Assembly: GCA_017525915.1 (NCBI GenBank)
Contig: JAFXSC010000001.1
Coordinates: 186,001 to 250,000, forward strand
Length of the DNA: 64,000 bases
Direction of reading: 5' to 3'
From: Ruminococcus sp.
GTDB taxonomy: Bacteria > Bacillota > Clostridia > Oscillospirales > Ruminococcaceae
Of this stretch, positions 15,699 through 23,481 are shown one piece after another. The position numbers were made by a program, and so were the translations under genes. The notes beneath the pieces were generated by a model. It saw only the letters and a program-made list of their open reading frames with translations, was not told where the DNA came from and did not search any database. Numbering within the stretch: position 1 is the stretch's first letter; each line of letters opens with the position of its first letter.

Positions 15699-16997
15699 AT
15701 GAAAGTAAAAAGGATAATTGCAGGGATCTCAGCACTCACACTCATGGCATCTGCCTTCTCATGCGGAAGCACAGGCAGCAGCACAGTAACGCCCGAAAAC
15801 ACTTCAGCTTCATCGGAAAACGCTCCGGCTTCGTCCGAGGCTCCAGGTGAGAACACAACGGAAAGCACCTCCTCCGATGAAAAGACAACTTCTTCCAAGG
15901 CAACCACCTCCAAGAGCGGCGAAGAAAAGACTACCGAGGCTTCAAAGACGACCGCCGGCGATAAAACCGTGACCACCACCAAGGCTTCAGGCGATACAGA
16001 TACAAAGGTCACAACCACCAAAAAGGCTGATACCACGCAGGCTGCGACTACCGCTACGGCAGAGCTCCCCAACGATGATGAGCCTGACGAAAAGACCTAT
16101 ACCGCAGAGATATCTCTCGGCTCTGAAATAAAAGTTACCGGCGACAATGTGAAAGTTGACGGCTCTACGGTCAGGATAGATGCAGGCGGAAGCTACCTGT
16201 TCTCAGGAAAGCTCTCAGACGGTCAGATATACGTCAGCACAAAGACCGAGGACAAAGTAACTCTCGTCCTCAACGGCGTTGATATCGCCTGCGGCTACGG
16301 TCCGGCGATCATGATAGACGAAGCGAAGAAATGTACGGTCAAGGTCAAGGAGGGCTCTGTCAACAACCTCTCCGACAGCATGAAGGACAAGAAGAATGAC
16401 GGCGTCATATTCTCCAACGATACCCTCAGGATAAAGGGCAACGGCACCCTCAATATCACCGCAAACAACGCTCACGGACTTTCCAGCGATGACGATATCA
16501 TCATCACCAACGGCATTATCAACATCAACTCAAAGAAGACCGGCATCTCCGCAAATGACGATATAAGCATAAGCGGCGGCTGTATCAATATCACCAGTGG
16601 CACGAACGGCATAAAGTCCAAAGAGGCAGCTGTCAACATCTCCGGCGGAACTACCTGCATAAGCGGCGGCTCCAAGGAGGAGAAGTATTCGGTTTATGCT
16701 TACAAGGAATTCTGCTTCACAGGCGGATATCTCTATGCAGCAGGCAGTGACTCAAAGAACCTCACAGCGTCAGATTTCCCGTATGTTACCGCCGATCTCG
16801 GCTCAGTACCCGGCGGTACTCCCGTAAAGGTCACTGTCAACGGCAAGGAGGCTGTTTCGTTCACGCCTGCCAAAGATTACAGCGAGCTCCTGATACTCTC
16901 GCAGGACATCGCCTTCGGCAGCATAGTCGAGGTCTTCACAAACGGCAGCAGCAAGGGCAGCATTACCGTTTCAAGCGGTAACAACAAGCTCTCGTGA
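15699..16997 (+). CDS. Lipoprotein with DUF4353 carbohydrate-binding beta-helix domain
   Basis: 432 residues. Lipoprotein signal ending ASAFSCGS (Cys about 20), then a Ser/Thr/Glu-rich spacer (25-135), then one copy of the Cthe_2159-like beta-helix (about 145-400) with repeated GNGTLNITANN- and SGGCINITSG-type turns. The same domain occurs twice in the divergently transcribed dockerin protein. It should be tethered to the outside of the membrane and bind a polysaccharide. ATG 15699 is chosen for AAGGAG at 15686-15691; upstream codons cover the hairpin. It completes the VTC/DUF4956 operon. Confidence 0.82.
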   Translation: MKVKRIIAGISALTLMASAFSCGSTGSSTVTPENTSASSENAPASSEAPGENTTESTSSDEKTTSSKATTSKSGEEKTTEASKTTAGDKTVTTTKASGDTDTKVTTTKKADTTQAATTATAELPNDDEPDEKTYTAEISLGSEIKVTGDNVKVDGSTVRIDAGGSYLFSGKLSDGQIYVSTKTEDKVTLVLNGVDIACGYGPAIMIDEAKKCTVKVKEGSVNNLSDSMKDKKNDGVIFSNDTLRIKGNGTLNITANNAHGLSSDDDIIITNGIININSKKTGISANDDISISGGCINITSGTNGIKSKEAAVNISGGTTCISGGSKEEKYSVYAYKEFCFTGGYLYAAGSDSKNLTASDFPYVTADLGSVPGGTPVKVTVNGKEAVSFTPAKDYSELLILSQDIAFGSIVEVFTNGSSKGSITVSSGNNKLS

Positions 16998-17020
16998 CCG
17001 GCTGACAGACACTATTGAGA

Positions 17021-17048
17021 AAATCCCCTTTTCATAAGGGGATTTTTT
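17021..17048 (+). terminator. Terminator of the VTC/DUF4956/lipoprotein operon
   Basis: Ten-bp stem AAATCCCCTT (17021-17030) with 17036-17045, five-base loop, then T-run. Confidence 0.88.
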
Positions 17049-17077
17049 GCATCCGACGGCGTTTTTTACATAAATGC

Positions 17078-17107
17078 TTGACACATAGCACGCTTTCAGT
17101 GTATAAT
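17078..17107 (+). promoter_or_regulatory. Promoter of the aldo-keto reductase gene
   Basis: TTGACA (17078-17083), 18 bases, TATAAT (17102-17107). Confidence 0.8.
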
Positions 17108-17139
17108 CAACACATAAGATAAATAAGGAGGGATCCCCA

Positions 17140-18132
17140 ATGTACATACCGGACAGTGAACGATACAATAAAATGATCTATAACAGAGTCGGCAGGAGCG
17201 GCTTGAAGCTGCCTGCGCTGTCACTCGGGCTCTGGCAGAATTTCGGCTTCGGCAGTTCATTCACGAACGCAGAGGAGATGTGCCGTACAGCTTTCGACCT
17301 TGGCATCAACCACTTCGACCTCGCAAACAACTACGGTTCGCCCTACAACGGCTCGGCAGAGGAAAACTTCGGCAGGATACTCGACAGGGGCCTTCGCCCT
17401 TACCGTGACGAGATATGTATTTCAACAAAGGCTGGCTATGAGATGTGGGACGGTCCCTACGGCTGCAAACACGGAAGCAGGAAATACCTCATCGCTTCCC
17501 TCGACCAGAGCCTCAGGCGCATGGGACTGGACTACGTTGACATATTCTACCACCATGTTTACGACCCCGAAGCTCCTGCGGAGGAGATAGCAGTTGCGCT
17601 CGACCACATCGTCCGTCAGGGAAAAGCTCTCTACGTCGGCGTTTCCAATTACAAAACCGCTCAGACGAAGGAGATACTGGCGATATTCCGTGAACTGCAT
17701 ACCCCATTCATAATAAACCAGCCCTCGTATTCCATGCTCAACCGCTGGGTCGAGGAGGACGGTCTTGACAAATTCTGTCTGGAAGAGGGCATCGGTCTCG
17801 CGGTATTCTCGCCGCTCTATCAGGGCTTCCTGACAGACAGGTACCTCACCGGCATTCCGGCTGATTCACGCGTGGCAAAGGGCAATACATGGATAGGCGG
17901 CGAGCTGAATGACGATATGCGCGAAAAGCTCCGCAGTCTCAATGAAATAGCGAAAAAGCGCGGACAGAAACTCTCGCAGATGGCTATTTCATGGCTTCTC
18001 AGCAACAAGGCAGTCGCGACCGTACTCGTCGGTGCGAGCCGTCCGCAGCAGATACTCGACAACGTTTCCGCCCTCAAGAACCTTGAGTTCACCGCCCATG
18101 AGCTTGAGGACATAAAAGCGGTGCTCGGCTGA
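17140..18132 (+). CDS. Aldo/keto reductase, YghZ/MgrA type
   Basis: 330 residues, a TIM-barrel NADPH-dependent reductase. The catalytic tetrad is visible: Asp and Tyr in FDLANNYGSPYN, Lys in STKAGYEMW, His in FYHHVYDP. The insert KAGYEMWDGPYGCKHGSRKY is characteristic of the YghZ (L-glyceraldehyde-3-phosphate reductase) group. The C-terminal NADP-binding part shows LVGASRPQQI. It probably detoxifies reactive aldehydes such as methylglyoxal or glyceraldehyde phosphate. Start supported by AAGGAGG. The gene has its own promoter and terminator. Confidence 0.88.
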   Translation: MYIPDSERYNKMIYNRVGRSGLKLPALSLGLWQNFGFGSSFTNAEEMCRTAFDLGINHFDLANNYGSPYNGSAEENFGRILDRGLRPYRDEICISTKAGYEMWDGPYGCKHGSRKYLIASLDQSLRRMGLDYVDIFYHHVYDPEAPAEEIAVALDHIVRQGKALYVGVSNYKTAQTKEILAIFRELHTPFIINQPSYSMLNRWVEEDGLDKFCLEEGIGLAVFSPLYQGFLTDRYLTGIPADSRVAKGNTWIGGELNDDMREKLRSLNEIAKKRGQKLSQMAISWLLSNKAVATVLVGASRPQQILDNVSALKNLEFTAHELEDIKAVLG

Positions 18133-18143
18133 TACATACAACA

Positions 18144-18178
18144 AAATGACCGGCGGTCAAATTGACTGCCGGTCATTT
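18144..18178. terminator. Bidirectional terminator after the aldo-keto reductase
   Basis: AAATGACCGGC (18144-18154) pairs with 18168-18178 and the inner GTCAA with TTGAC, giving nearly 17 bp. T-rich on the plus strand, and TTTTGTTG follows on the minus strand, so it can also end the candidate minus-strand RNA upstream. Confidence 0.75.
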
Positions 18179-18318
18179 CATATCTGAAAGGTGTGTTCAT
18201 TCTTCGCCTCCGGCGGGTGTGTGTGACCGGAGGCGGATTCTTCAACGCTCCGGAGGTAAGGAGGGAGCGTAAATACGGATAGAAAGGATTGAATTGATCG
18301 TCTGTTGTTCTCTTTTCT
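18144..18318 (-). ncRNA. Candidate small RNA on the minus strand
   Basis: A good minus-strand promoter (TTGCAT 18348-18353, 17 bases, TATAAT 18325-18330) points into sequence with no open frame of its own. The predicted transcript of about 175 bases contains CGCTCC..GGAGCG-type and CGCCTCCGG (18205-18213) / CCGGAGGCG (18227-18235) hairpins and ends at the bidirectional terminator. It is antisense to nothing annotated. The call rests on promoter, hairpins and terminator only. Confidence 0.4.
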
Positions 18319-18324
18319 GAGTAT

Positions 18325-18353
18325 ATTATATCCCATATCCGCACATAATGCAA
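18325..18353 (-). promoter_or_regulatory. Promoter of the candidate minus-strand RNA
   Basis: TTGCAT and TATAAT with 17-base spacing, on the minus strand; no coding frame with a ribosome binding site follows. Confidence 0.5.
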
Positions 18354-18512
18354 TAACAGCAGGTTATCAGCTCATATACAATTCGGGTAAGCTTCGTTTA
18401 CTGAATCGTGCATTTAAGTTACACAATGCTGACAATTATGACAATACCGGAAATACGCACAGTTTTTCTGTAAGAAATTTCTTTGTACCTTTCAGAGTTT
18501 TCAGCATAGAAT

Positions 18513-18650
18513 AATGTAAGCGGCAGAAAGGAAGCGCCGTCCGGAGTGGCTCTTGCCCGCGGATAGCTTCGGACTTCATGCGTATACCGGACGGCTGCTT
18601 TGATATAGATGACCGACAGCCTGCACCTTTTCTGTGCAGGCTGCCTTTGT
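18513..18650 (+). ncRNA. Candidate structured RNA / leader upstream of the DUF3343 gene
   Basis: A plausible promoter (TTGTAC 18483-18488, 18 bases, TAGAAT 18507-18512) precedes a long helix: AAGC-GCCGTCCGG near 18530-18546 pairs with CCGGACGGC-T-GCTT near 18585-18599, enclosing about 40 bases. A classical terminator (18617-18643) follows, then the DUF3343 start at 18735. It could be a riboswitch-like leader with terminator or an independent small RNA. I compared it by eye with TPP, SAM, THF, glycine, guanidine, fluoride, c-di-GMP and cobalamin classes and found no match. Confidence 0.42.
18617..18650 (+). terminator. Terminator of the candidate structured RNA
   Basis: Ten-bp stem CAGCCTGCAC (18617-18626) with GTGCAGGCTG (18634-18643), then CCTTTGTTTC. 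Confidence 0.75.
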
Positions 18651-18734
18651 TTCTGAACCTATCACCTGCTGCGAGCATATAATGGAATGTACCCTGTTCA
18701 GGCTGAACTGCCAGTCCCAGTCAGGGGGGATAAT

Positions 18735-18950
18735 ATGAAAAAATGCACTGTGGATATGCCTTCCTACACCTATGCTGTTAAAGCTGAAAGGCTGCTGAAG
18801 GCAAGAGGCTATCCGTGCGATATAAAGCGGAACAGCGGCACTGAAAAGGGCTGCGGCTTCTCGCTCGTCATACGCTCGGGCTGCCGCGAGGCTCTCATGA
18901 CGCTCGACAGATATTCTATTCCGTACACGCTGAGCGGCGGAGGAGGATGA
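18735..18950 (+). CDS. DUF3343 small protein (putative Se/S carrier-like)
   Basis: 71 residues. It begins MKKCTVDMPSYTYAVKAERL and contains KRNSGTEKGCGFSLVI, like DUF3343 proteins, which often sit beside cysteine desulfurase or selenium genes. The cysteine in EKGCGFS is a candidate carrier residue. ATG 18735 follows GGGGGGATAAT; upstream codons to 18687 have no ribosome site. It abuts a class V aminotransferase, suggesting it accepts sulfur or selenium from that enzyme; this is inference. Confidence 0.72.
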   Translation: MKKCTVDMPSYTYAVKAERLLKARGYPCDIKRNSGTEKGCGFSLVIRSGCREALMTLDRYSIPYTLSGGGG

Positions 18951-18952
18951 GG

Positions 18953-20092
18953 ATGCTTATCAATTTTGACAACGCAGCCACGACCTTCCCGAAGCCGGAA
19001 AGCGTCCGGGCTGCCGCAAGAAACGCTGCCGAAAAGCTCGGCGGAAATTCCGGGCGCGGAGGTCATGCCCTTGCAATGAAAAGCTCCGCGGCTGTTTATT
19101 CGGCACGCGAGAGCATCGCGGAGATGTTCGGGGCTCAGCCGGAGAACACCGTCTTCACCCTCAACTGTACCCATGCACTGAATATGGCTATACAAGGCGT
19201 TATGCACGGCGGAGGGCATCTTATCATCAGCAGTATGGAGCACAATTCCGTCGCGCGTCCGGCAGCGGCTCTTGCCGCGGAGAAGCGCATATCGCTCTCG
19301 GTCGCAGAGGTATATCCGGACGACAGCCGCACTGTTGAAAGCTTCCGGAAGCTGATGCGTCCCGACACGAAAGCTGTTGTGTGTACTCTTGCGAGCAATG
19401 TCACCGGTCAGCTCCTTCCGTGGAAGGCGATCGCTGAGGTGTGTCGCGAACACGGGGTATGCTTTATCGCTGACGGTGCACAGGCTTGCGGAGTTACGGA
19501 TGTCAGCCTGAGCGACGGGATAAATATACTCTGCACTGCCGGTCACAAGGGGCTTTACGGTCTGAGCGGCACCGGGCTCCTCATAAGCGACGGTAGTTTC
19601 AGCATATACCCGGTCATTCAGGGCGGCACCGGTACTGCTTCAAAGGACCTGCGTCAGCCGCTCCTGCTCCCGGAAGCCCTCGAAAGCGGCACGCTCAATA
19701 TCCCCGGTATAATGTCGCTCAAAGCCGGCTGCGAATTCGTCCGCCGTACAGGCACAGATGCCATATTCAGGCATGAAAGCGCGGTGTGCAGCCGCTTTAT
19801 CCGCGAGATAAGCGATATTCCTGGCATCAGGGTGCTGCGGAGCGAGGGGGCTTCCTATGTGCCGATAGTCTCCTTCACCGCGGAAGGCATTCCACCGGAG
19901 GAGCTTGCAGCAGAGCTCTCGGACGCCGGCTACTGTCTCAGGGCAGGCTTCCACTGCGCTGCCCTCGCACACAGCTCTCTCGGCACTGAAAACGGCACCG
20001 TAAGGTTTTCTCCTTCGGTATTCAGCCGCACTCAGGACGCGGTGTCACTTGCTGCTGTAATAAAACTAATCGTTAAAAATAAAAATAAGTAA
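18953..20092 (+). CDS. Class V aminotransferase, cysteine desulfurase-like
   Basis: About 380 residues, PLP-dependent NifS/SufS/CsdB superfamily. It begins INFDNAATTFPKP; the substrate/PLP region is NCTHALNMAIQG, the PLP lysine is in TAGHKGLYG, and the persulfide cysteine is in RAGFHCAALAH near residue 330. It should take sulfur (or selenium) from cysteine and pass it on, possibly to the DUF3343 protein encoded just upstream. ATG 18947 overlaps the DUF3343 stop (ATGA), but GGAGGAGG sits directly against it; ATG 18953 has better spacing. Confidence 0.83.
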   Translation: MLINFDNAATTFPKPESVRAAARNAAEKLGGNSGRGGHALAMKSSAAVYSARESIAEMFGAQPENTVFTLNCTHALNMAIQGVMHGGGHLIISSMEHNSVARPAAALAAEKRISLSVAEVYPDDSRTVESFRKLMRPDTKAVVCTLASNVTGQLLPWKAIAEVCREHGVCFIADGAQACGVTDVSLSDGINILCTAGHKGLYGLSGTGLLISDGSFSIYPVIQGGTGTASKDLRQPLLLPEALESGTLNIPGIMSLKAGCEFVRRTGTDAIFRHESAVCSRFIREISDIPGIRVLRSEGASYVPIVSFTAEGIPPEELAAELSDAGYCLRAGFHCAALAHSSLGTENGTVRFSPSVFSRTQDAVSLAAVIKLIVKNKNK

Positions 20093-20099
20093 AAAACTA

Positions 20100-20127
20100 T
20101 TGAAATTATCTGAATTTGTGGTACAAT
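20100..20127 (+). promoter_or_regulatory. Promoter of cdaA-ybbR
   Basis: TTGAAA (20100-20105), 16 bases, TACAAT (20122-20127). The transcript leader contains a strong nested hairpin, CTCCGGC (20160-20166) with GCCGGAG (20185-20191), of unknown role. Confidence 0.6.
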
Positions 20128-20280
20128 AATATTATGAAGAACTGTGCAGTCAGCACTTTCTCCGGCGGGCGGACTGCCGCCCCTGCCGGAGCATAGAAAA
20201 AAACTGCCGCCGGACAACGGCGCAGACATACAGTGTAGAACTATCACGCTCCGCTAAGGAGCAAAGAAGGGAGTGACACT

Positions 20281-21159
20281 ATGTCCTTCGGCGATATCAA
20301 GGACGCGTTCCTCAGTATCCTGAGCACGCTTGAACCCAAAGACGGTATTGACGTTGCGATCCTCGCTTACATAATCTATATCCTGCTCAAACTCATCCGC
20401 GAGACCCGCGCGGGACAGCTCGTCAAAGGTATCGTTATCCTCGTTGCAGGATATTTCATAAGCGAATTTTTCGAACTCAAGACCATTACCTATATCCTCA
20501 AACAGACCCTCGACATCGGTCTGATAGCCATGATAATCCTCTTCCAGCCGGAGCTGAGACGAGTTCTCGAAAAGGCAGGACGCACCAAATTCGGCGTCCG
20601 TTTCCTCGGCATCGGTCAGAACACGGACGAGCTCACTGAAATGTGGGAAGGACCTATCGAGGCTATATGCGATTCATGCGTTGAACTTTCGGCAACCCTC
20701 ACCGGCGCTCTCATCGTCGTTGAACGCGACGTCCGCCTCGGTGAACAGATAGAGACCGGCACCGTCATCAATGCCACTCCGAGCAAGGAGCTTTTCGGCA
20801 ATATCTTCTACCCCAAGACGCCTCTCCATGACGGAGCTGTCATAATGCGTGACGGCATAGTGCTCGCCGCCGCCTGCTTCCTCCCGAAGCCTCAGAAGGA
20901 CGAACAGATCAACAAGCGTCTCGGTTCGCGCCACAGAGCTGCTATCGGTATGAGTGAAAACTCCGACGCGATCGTCATAGTCGTTTCCGAAGAGACCGGA
21001 CAGATATCCGTTGCAATGAACGGTGTTCTCACAAGAGACTACACTCACGATAAACTGAAAAAGCTTCTCGAGGACGAGATCTACCGCCAGAACAGTGAGA
21101 TCGCTATCCCCGGAAAGAAGCTGTTTTCCTCCCATTCGGAAAGGAGGAAGAAAGATTGA
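20281..21159 (+). CDS. cdaA: Diadenylate cyclase CdaA
   Basis: 292 residues. Three N-terminal membrane helices (about 20-95) are followed by a DisA_N domain with the signature DGAVIMRDG and RHRAAIGMSE motifs that form the active site. It makes c-di-AMP from two ATP at the membrane; c-di-AMP controls potassium uptake, osmolyte transport and wall homeostasis. GGAG precedes ATG, and the gene overlaps the ybbR (cdaR) gene by four bases, as in most Firmicutes. The glmM gene that usually completes this operon is not next to it here. Confidence 0.95.
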   Translation: MSFGDIKDAFLSILSTLEPKDGIDVAILAYIIYILLKLIRETRAGQLVKGIVILVAGYFISEFFELKTITYILKQTLDIGLIAMIILFQPELRRVLEKAGRTKFGVRFLGIGQNTDELTEMWEGPIEAICDSCVELSATLTGALIVVERDVRLGEQIETGTVINATPSKELFGNIFYPKTPLHDGAVIMRDGIVLAAACFLPKPQKDEQINKRLGSRHRAAIGMSENSDAIVIVVSEETGQISVAMNGVLTRDYTHDKLKKLLEDEIYRQNSEIAIPGKKLFSSHSERRKKD

Positions 21160-22493
21160 GCATCTTTACGAATTTCAAGAAAAAGCTGCTGAAAGGCGCA
21201 CAGAATAACCTGTCGCTCGCGATATACTCGATAATCCTTGCGATACTGGTCTGGTTCGTGATATCCATGACCTTCTATCCGTCAGTTCCCAAGACTATCC
21301 AGAACGTCAAGCTGAAGATCGACATAAGCGGCACTGCGGCTGCCGAAAGCGGTCTGAGCGTAATCGACTGGGACGTTGATACGGTCGATGTCAAGATAAG
21401 GGGAAGCCGTACCCAGGTCGGAAATATGAACTCCGACAGCCTTATCGCCTACGTTGACGCCGACAATATCACCACGACAGGAAAGAAGACCCTTACCATA
21501 AAGATTAAGGGCAACAGCAATATCAGCTACGAGGTGGATTCCATCTCACCTTCGACCGTCAATGTCGTTTTCGACAAGTATGAGACGGCAGAGTTCCACA
21601 TCTACCCGAAAACTCCGAATATCACTCTCGCCGAGGGCAAGACCATCGACTCCGAGGAGAGCGTCTGCGAGCCGGACGTACTGACGATAACCGGTCCCTC
21701 CGCACAGATCAACAAGATAGCAAAATGCTATGCGGTGTCCTCGAAGGCTGAGGAGCTCAGCGCTTCGTATACCGTTCCGAACGACTCGATAGAACTCTAT
21801 GCAGAGGACGGCTCACTCCTCGATCAGGAAAACCTGACCTTCAACAAAACGAGCTTTCTCATCAAGGTGCCTGTGCTTACGCAGAAGAACGTGGATCTGA
21901 ACGTGAATATAACCAATATTCCGGCAAAATTCGATACCAGCTGGCTTATGGACCGTATCACACTCTCCAAGGATTCTATCCTGATAGCCTCCGGCAGCAC
22001 CCAGACCGACCTGCCGAGCAAGCTCGAGATAGGAAGCATCAAGCTCAGCGATATCATACTCGATTATTCTGCCACCTTCAATGTATCAAAGGTGCTTGAA
22101 AATGCAGGTCTGAAGAATATCAGCGGCATCGAAAACGTCACGGTGACATTCGACAGCTCCGGTCTTGCTTCACGCGAATTCAAGATCAGTCAGGAGAACA
22201 TAAGCATCAGGAACAAGCCTTCGAGCGATTATGACTATACCGTTGTCTCTGACAGCGTTCGGATAACAGTCATAGGTCCTGAGGAGGTCCTCAGCGAGCT
22301 GACAGCCAGTGATTTCCTCGTTGAAGCTGACCTGCTCGGCAGCGATACGGCAGCTTCCAACGACAACATCGCCCAGTTCTCGAACGATGTTACTATTACC
22401 TGTCCCGATTTCAACAACGTATGGTCGATAACCAAGTCCAAGGTAATGATACAGAAGACCGCAAAGCAGCAGACCCACAGCGACAGCGAGTAA
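21156..22493 (+). CDS. cdaR: YbbR-domain protein, CdaA regulator CdaR
   Basis: 445 residues. One N-terminal membrane helix (about 20-40, starting LSLAIYSIILAIL), then about four YbbR repeats outside the membrane. The start is TTG at 21156, overlapping the cdaA stop (TTGA), with AGGAGG eight bases upstream. YbbR proteins bind CdaA and tune c-di-AMP synthesis. Its place directly after cdaA makes this assignment firm. A strong terminator follows. Confidence 0.9.
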   Translation: MSIFTNFKKKLLKGAQNNLSLAIYSIILAILVWFVISMTFYPSVPKTIQNVKLKIDISGTAAAESGLSVIDWDVDTVDVKIRGSRTQVGNMNSDSLIAYVDADNITTTGKKTLTIKIKGNSNISYEVDSISPSTVNVVFDKYETAEFHIYPKTPNITLAEGKTIDSEESVCEPDVLTITGPSAQINKIAKCYAVSSKAEELSASYTVPNDSIELYAEDGSLLDQENLTFNKTSFLIKVPVLTQKNVDLNVNITNIPAKFDTSWLMDRITLSKDSILIASGSTQTDLPSKLEIGSIKLSDIILDYSATFNVSKVLENAGLKNISGIENVTVTFDSSGLASREFKISQENISIRNKPSSDYDYTVVSDSVRITVIGPEEVLSELTASDFLVEADLLGSDTAASNDNIAQFSNDVTITCPDFNNVWSITKSKVMIQKTAKQQTHSDSE

Positions 22494-22543
22494 CACTTGC
22501 AGGATGGCGCTGAGCGCAGGCGCGGCAAATATGATCTATTCAA

Positions 22544-22583
22544 GGCACTTTTGTCAGTGATCTGACAGAAGTGCCGTTTTTTA
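22544..22583 (+). terminator. Terminator of cdaA-cdaR
   Basis: GGCACTT (22544-22550) with AAGTGCC (22569-22575) and TGTCAG with CTGACA inside, then TTTTTT. Confidence 0.88.
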
Positions 22584-22603
22584 CTGCCGCATTAATTTTC
22601 CCC

Positions 22604-22632
22604 TTTACAAATCCGCACCGATGTAGTATAAT
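22604..22632 (+). promoter_or_regulatory. Promoter of the thrH gene cluster
   Basis: TTTACA (22604-22609), 17 bases, TATAAT (22627-22632). Confidence 0.7.
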
Positions 22633-22665
22633 GGTATAGTAATAATTCTTTATGGAGGGATCATC

Positions 22666-23268
22666 ATGTATATAACCTGTCTTGACCTTGAAGGAGTTCT
22701 CGTACCTGAGATATGGATCGCATTTTCGGAGGCGAGCGGTATCCCGGAGCTTAAAAGGACTACCCGCGATGAGCCGGACTACGACAAGCTCATGAGATGG
22801 CGTCTCGGCATACTCAAGGAACACGGTCTCGGCCTCAGGGAGATACAGGAGACTATCGAAAAGATCGACCCTATGCCCGGCGCAAAGGAATTTCTCGATG
22901 AGCTCCGCTCACTCTGCCAGGTAATAATAATCAGCGATACCTTTGCTGAGTTCGCTGCCCCACTTATGAAAAAGCTCGGTATGCCCACGATATTCTGCAA
23001 TTCTCTTGAAGTGGCAGAAAGCGGCGAGATAACCGGATTCAAGATGCGCTGCGAACAGTCCAAGCTCACTACGGTAAAGGCTCTCCAGTCGATAGGCTTC
23101 GACACTATCGCAAGCGGTGACAGCTATAACGACCTCGCTATGATAAAAGCAAGCAAAGCCGGCTTCCTTTTCAGAAGCACTGAGCAGATCAAGGCTGATA
23201 ACCCTGAACTTCCCGCATTCGAGAGCTATGATGAGCTTCTTGACGCTATCAAAAAGGCTATGGACTGA
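22666..23268 (+). CDS. thrH: ThrH: phosphoserine phosphatase / homoserine phosphotransferase
   Basis: 200 residues, HAD family. The first motif CLDLEGVLVPEIW is the distinctive ThrH form in which Glu replaces the second Asp; motif II is IISDTF and motif III-IV is SGDSYNDLAM. ThrH of Pseudomonas acts on phosphoserine and can move phosphate to homoserine, linking serine and threonine synthesis. Length agrees with the family. RBS GGAGG precedes ATG. Confidence 0.9.
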   Translation: MYITCLDLEGVLVPEIWIAFSEASGIPELKRTTRDEPDYDKLMRWRLGILKEHGLGLREIQETIEKIDPMPGAKEFLDELRSLCQVIIISDTFAEFAAPLMKKLGMPTIFCNSLEVAESGEITGFKMRCEQSKLTTVKALQSIGFDTIASGDSYNDLAMIKASKAGFLFRSTEQIKADNPELPAFESYDELLDAIKKAMD

Positions 23269-23283
23269 TGCCGGAGGTCTGAT

Positions 23284-23481
23284 ATGGGACTGAAAATAAC
23301 CAAGAGCATCAAGATCGGAAAATTTCTGAAGATCAACAAGAATAAGAAGAGTACGAGCGTTTCCCTCGGCGGAAAAGACGTAAAGCTCACTCTTAACGAT
23401 AAGAAAAAGATAACGGCAAGCCTTCCGGGAACAGGCATCTCTTACGATACCACGCTGAAAGGCGATAAAAAGAAGAAGTAA
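23284..23481 (+). CDS. DUF4236 small protein
   Basis: 65 residues, basic. The pattern KITKSIKIGKF, STSVSLGGKDV and SLPGTGISYDT matches DUF4236, a short beta-rich domain of unknown function. GGAGG lies upstream of the ATG, and its stop overlaps the next gene's start by one base (TAATG), so the two are co-translated. Confidence 0.8.
   Translation: MGLKITKSIKIGKFLKINKNKKSTSVSLGGKDVKLTLNDKKKITASLPGTGISYDTTLKGDKKKK

Noticed and set aside
18507..18600. Signal recognition particle RNA, 6S RNA or RNase P
   Set aside because: The region has a GGAAG word, but the SRP GGTCCGGAAGGAAGCAG core, the 6S bubble and RNase P cores are all missing.
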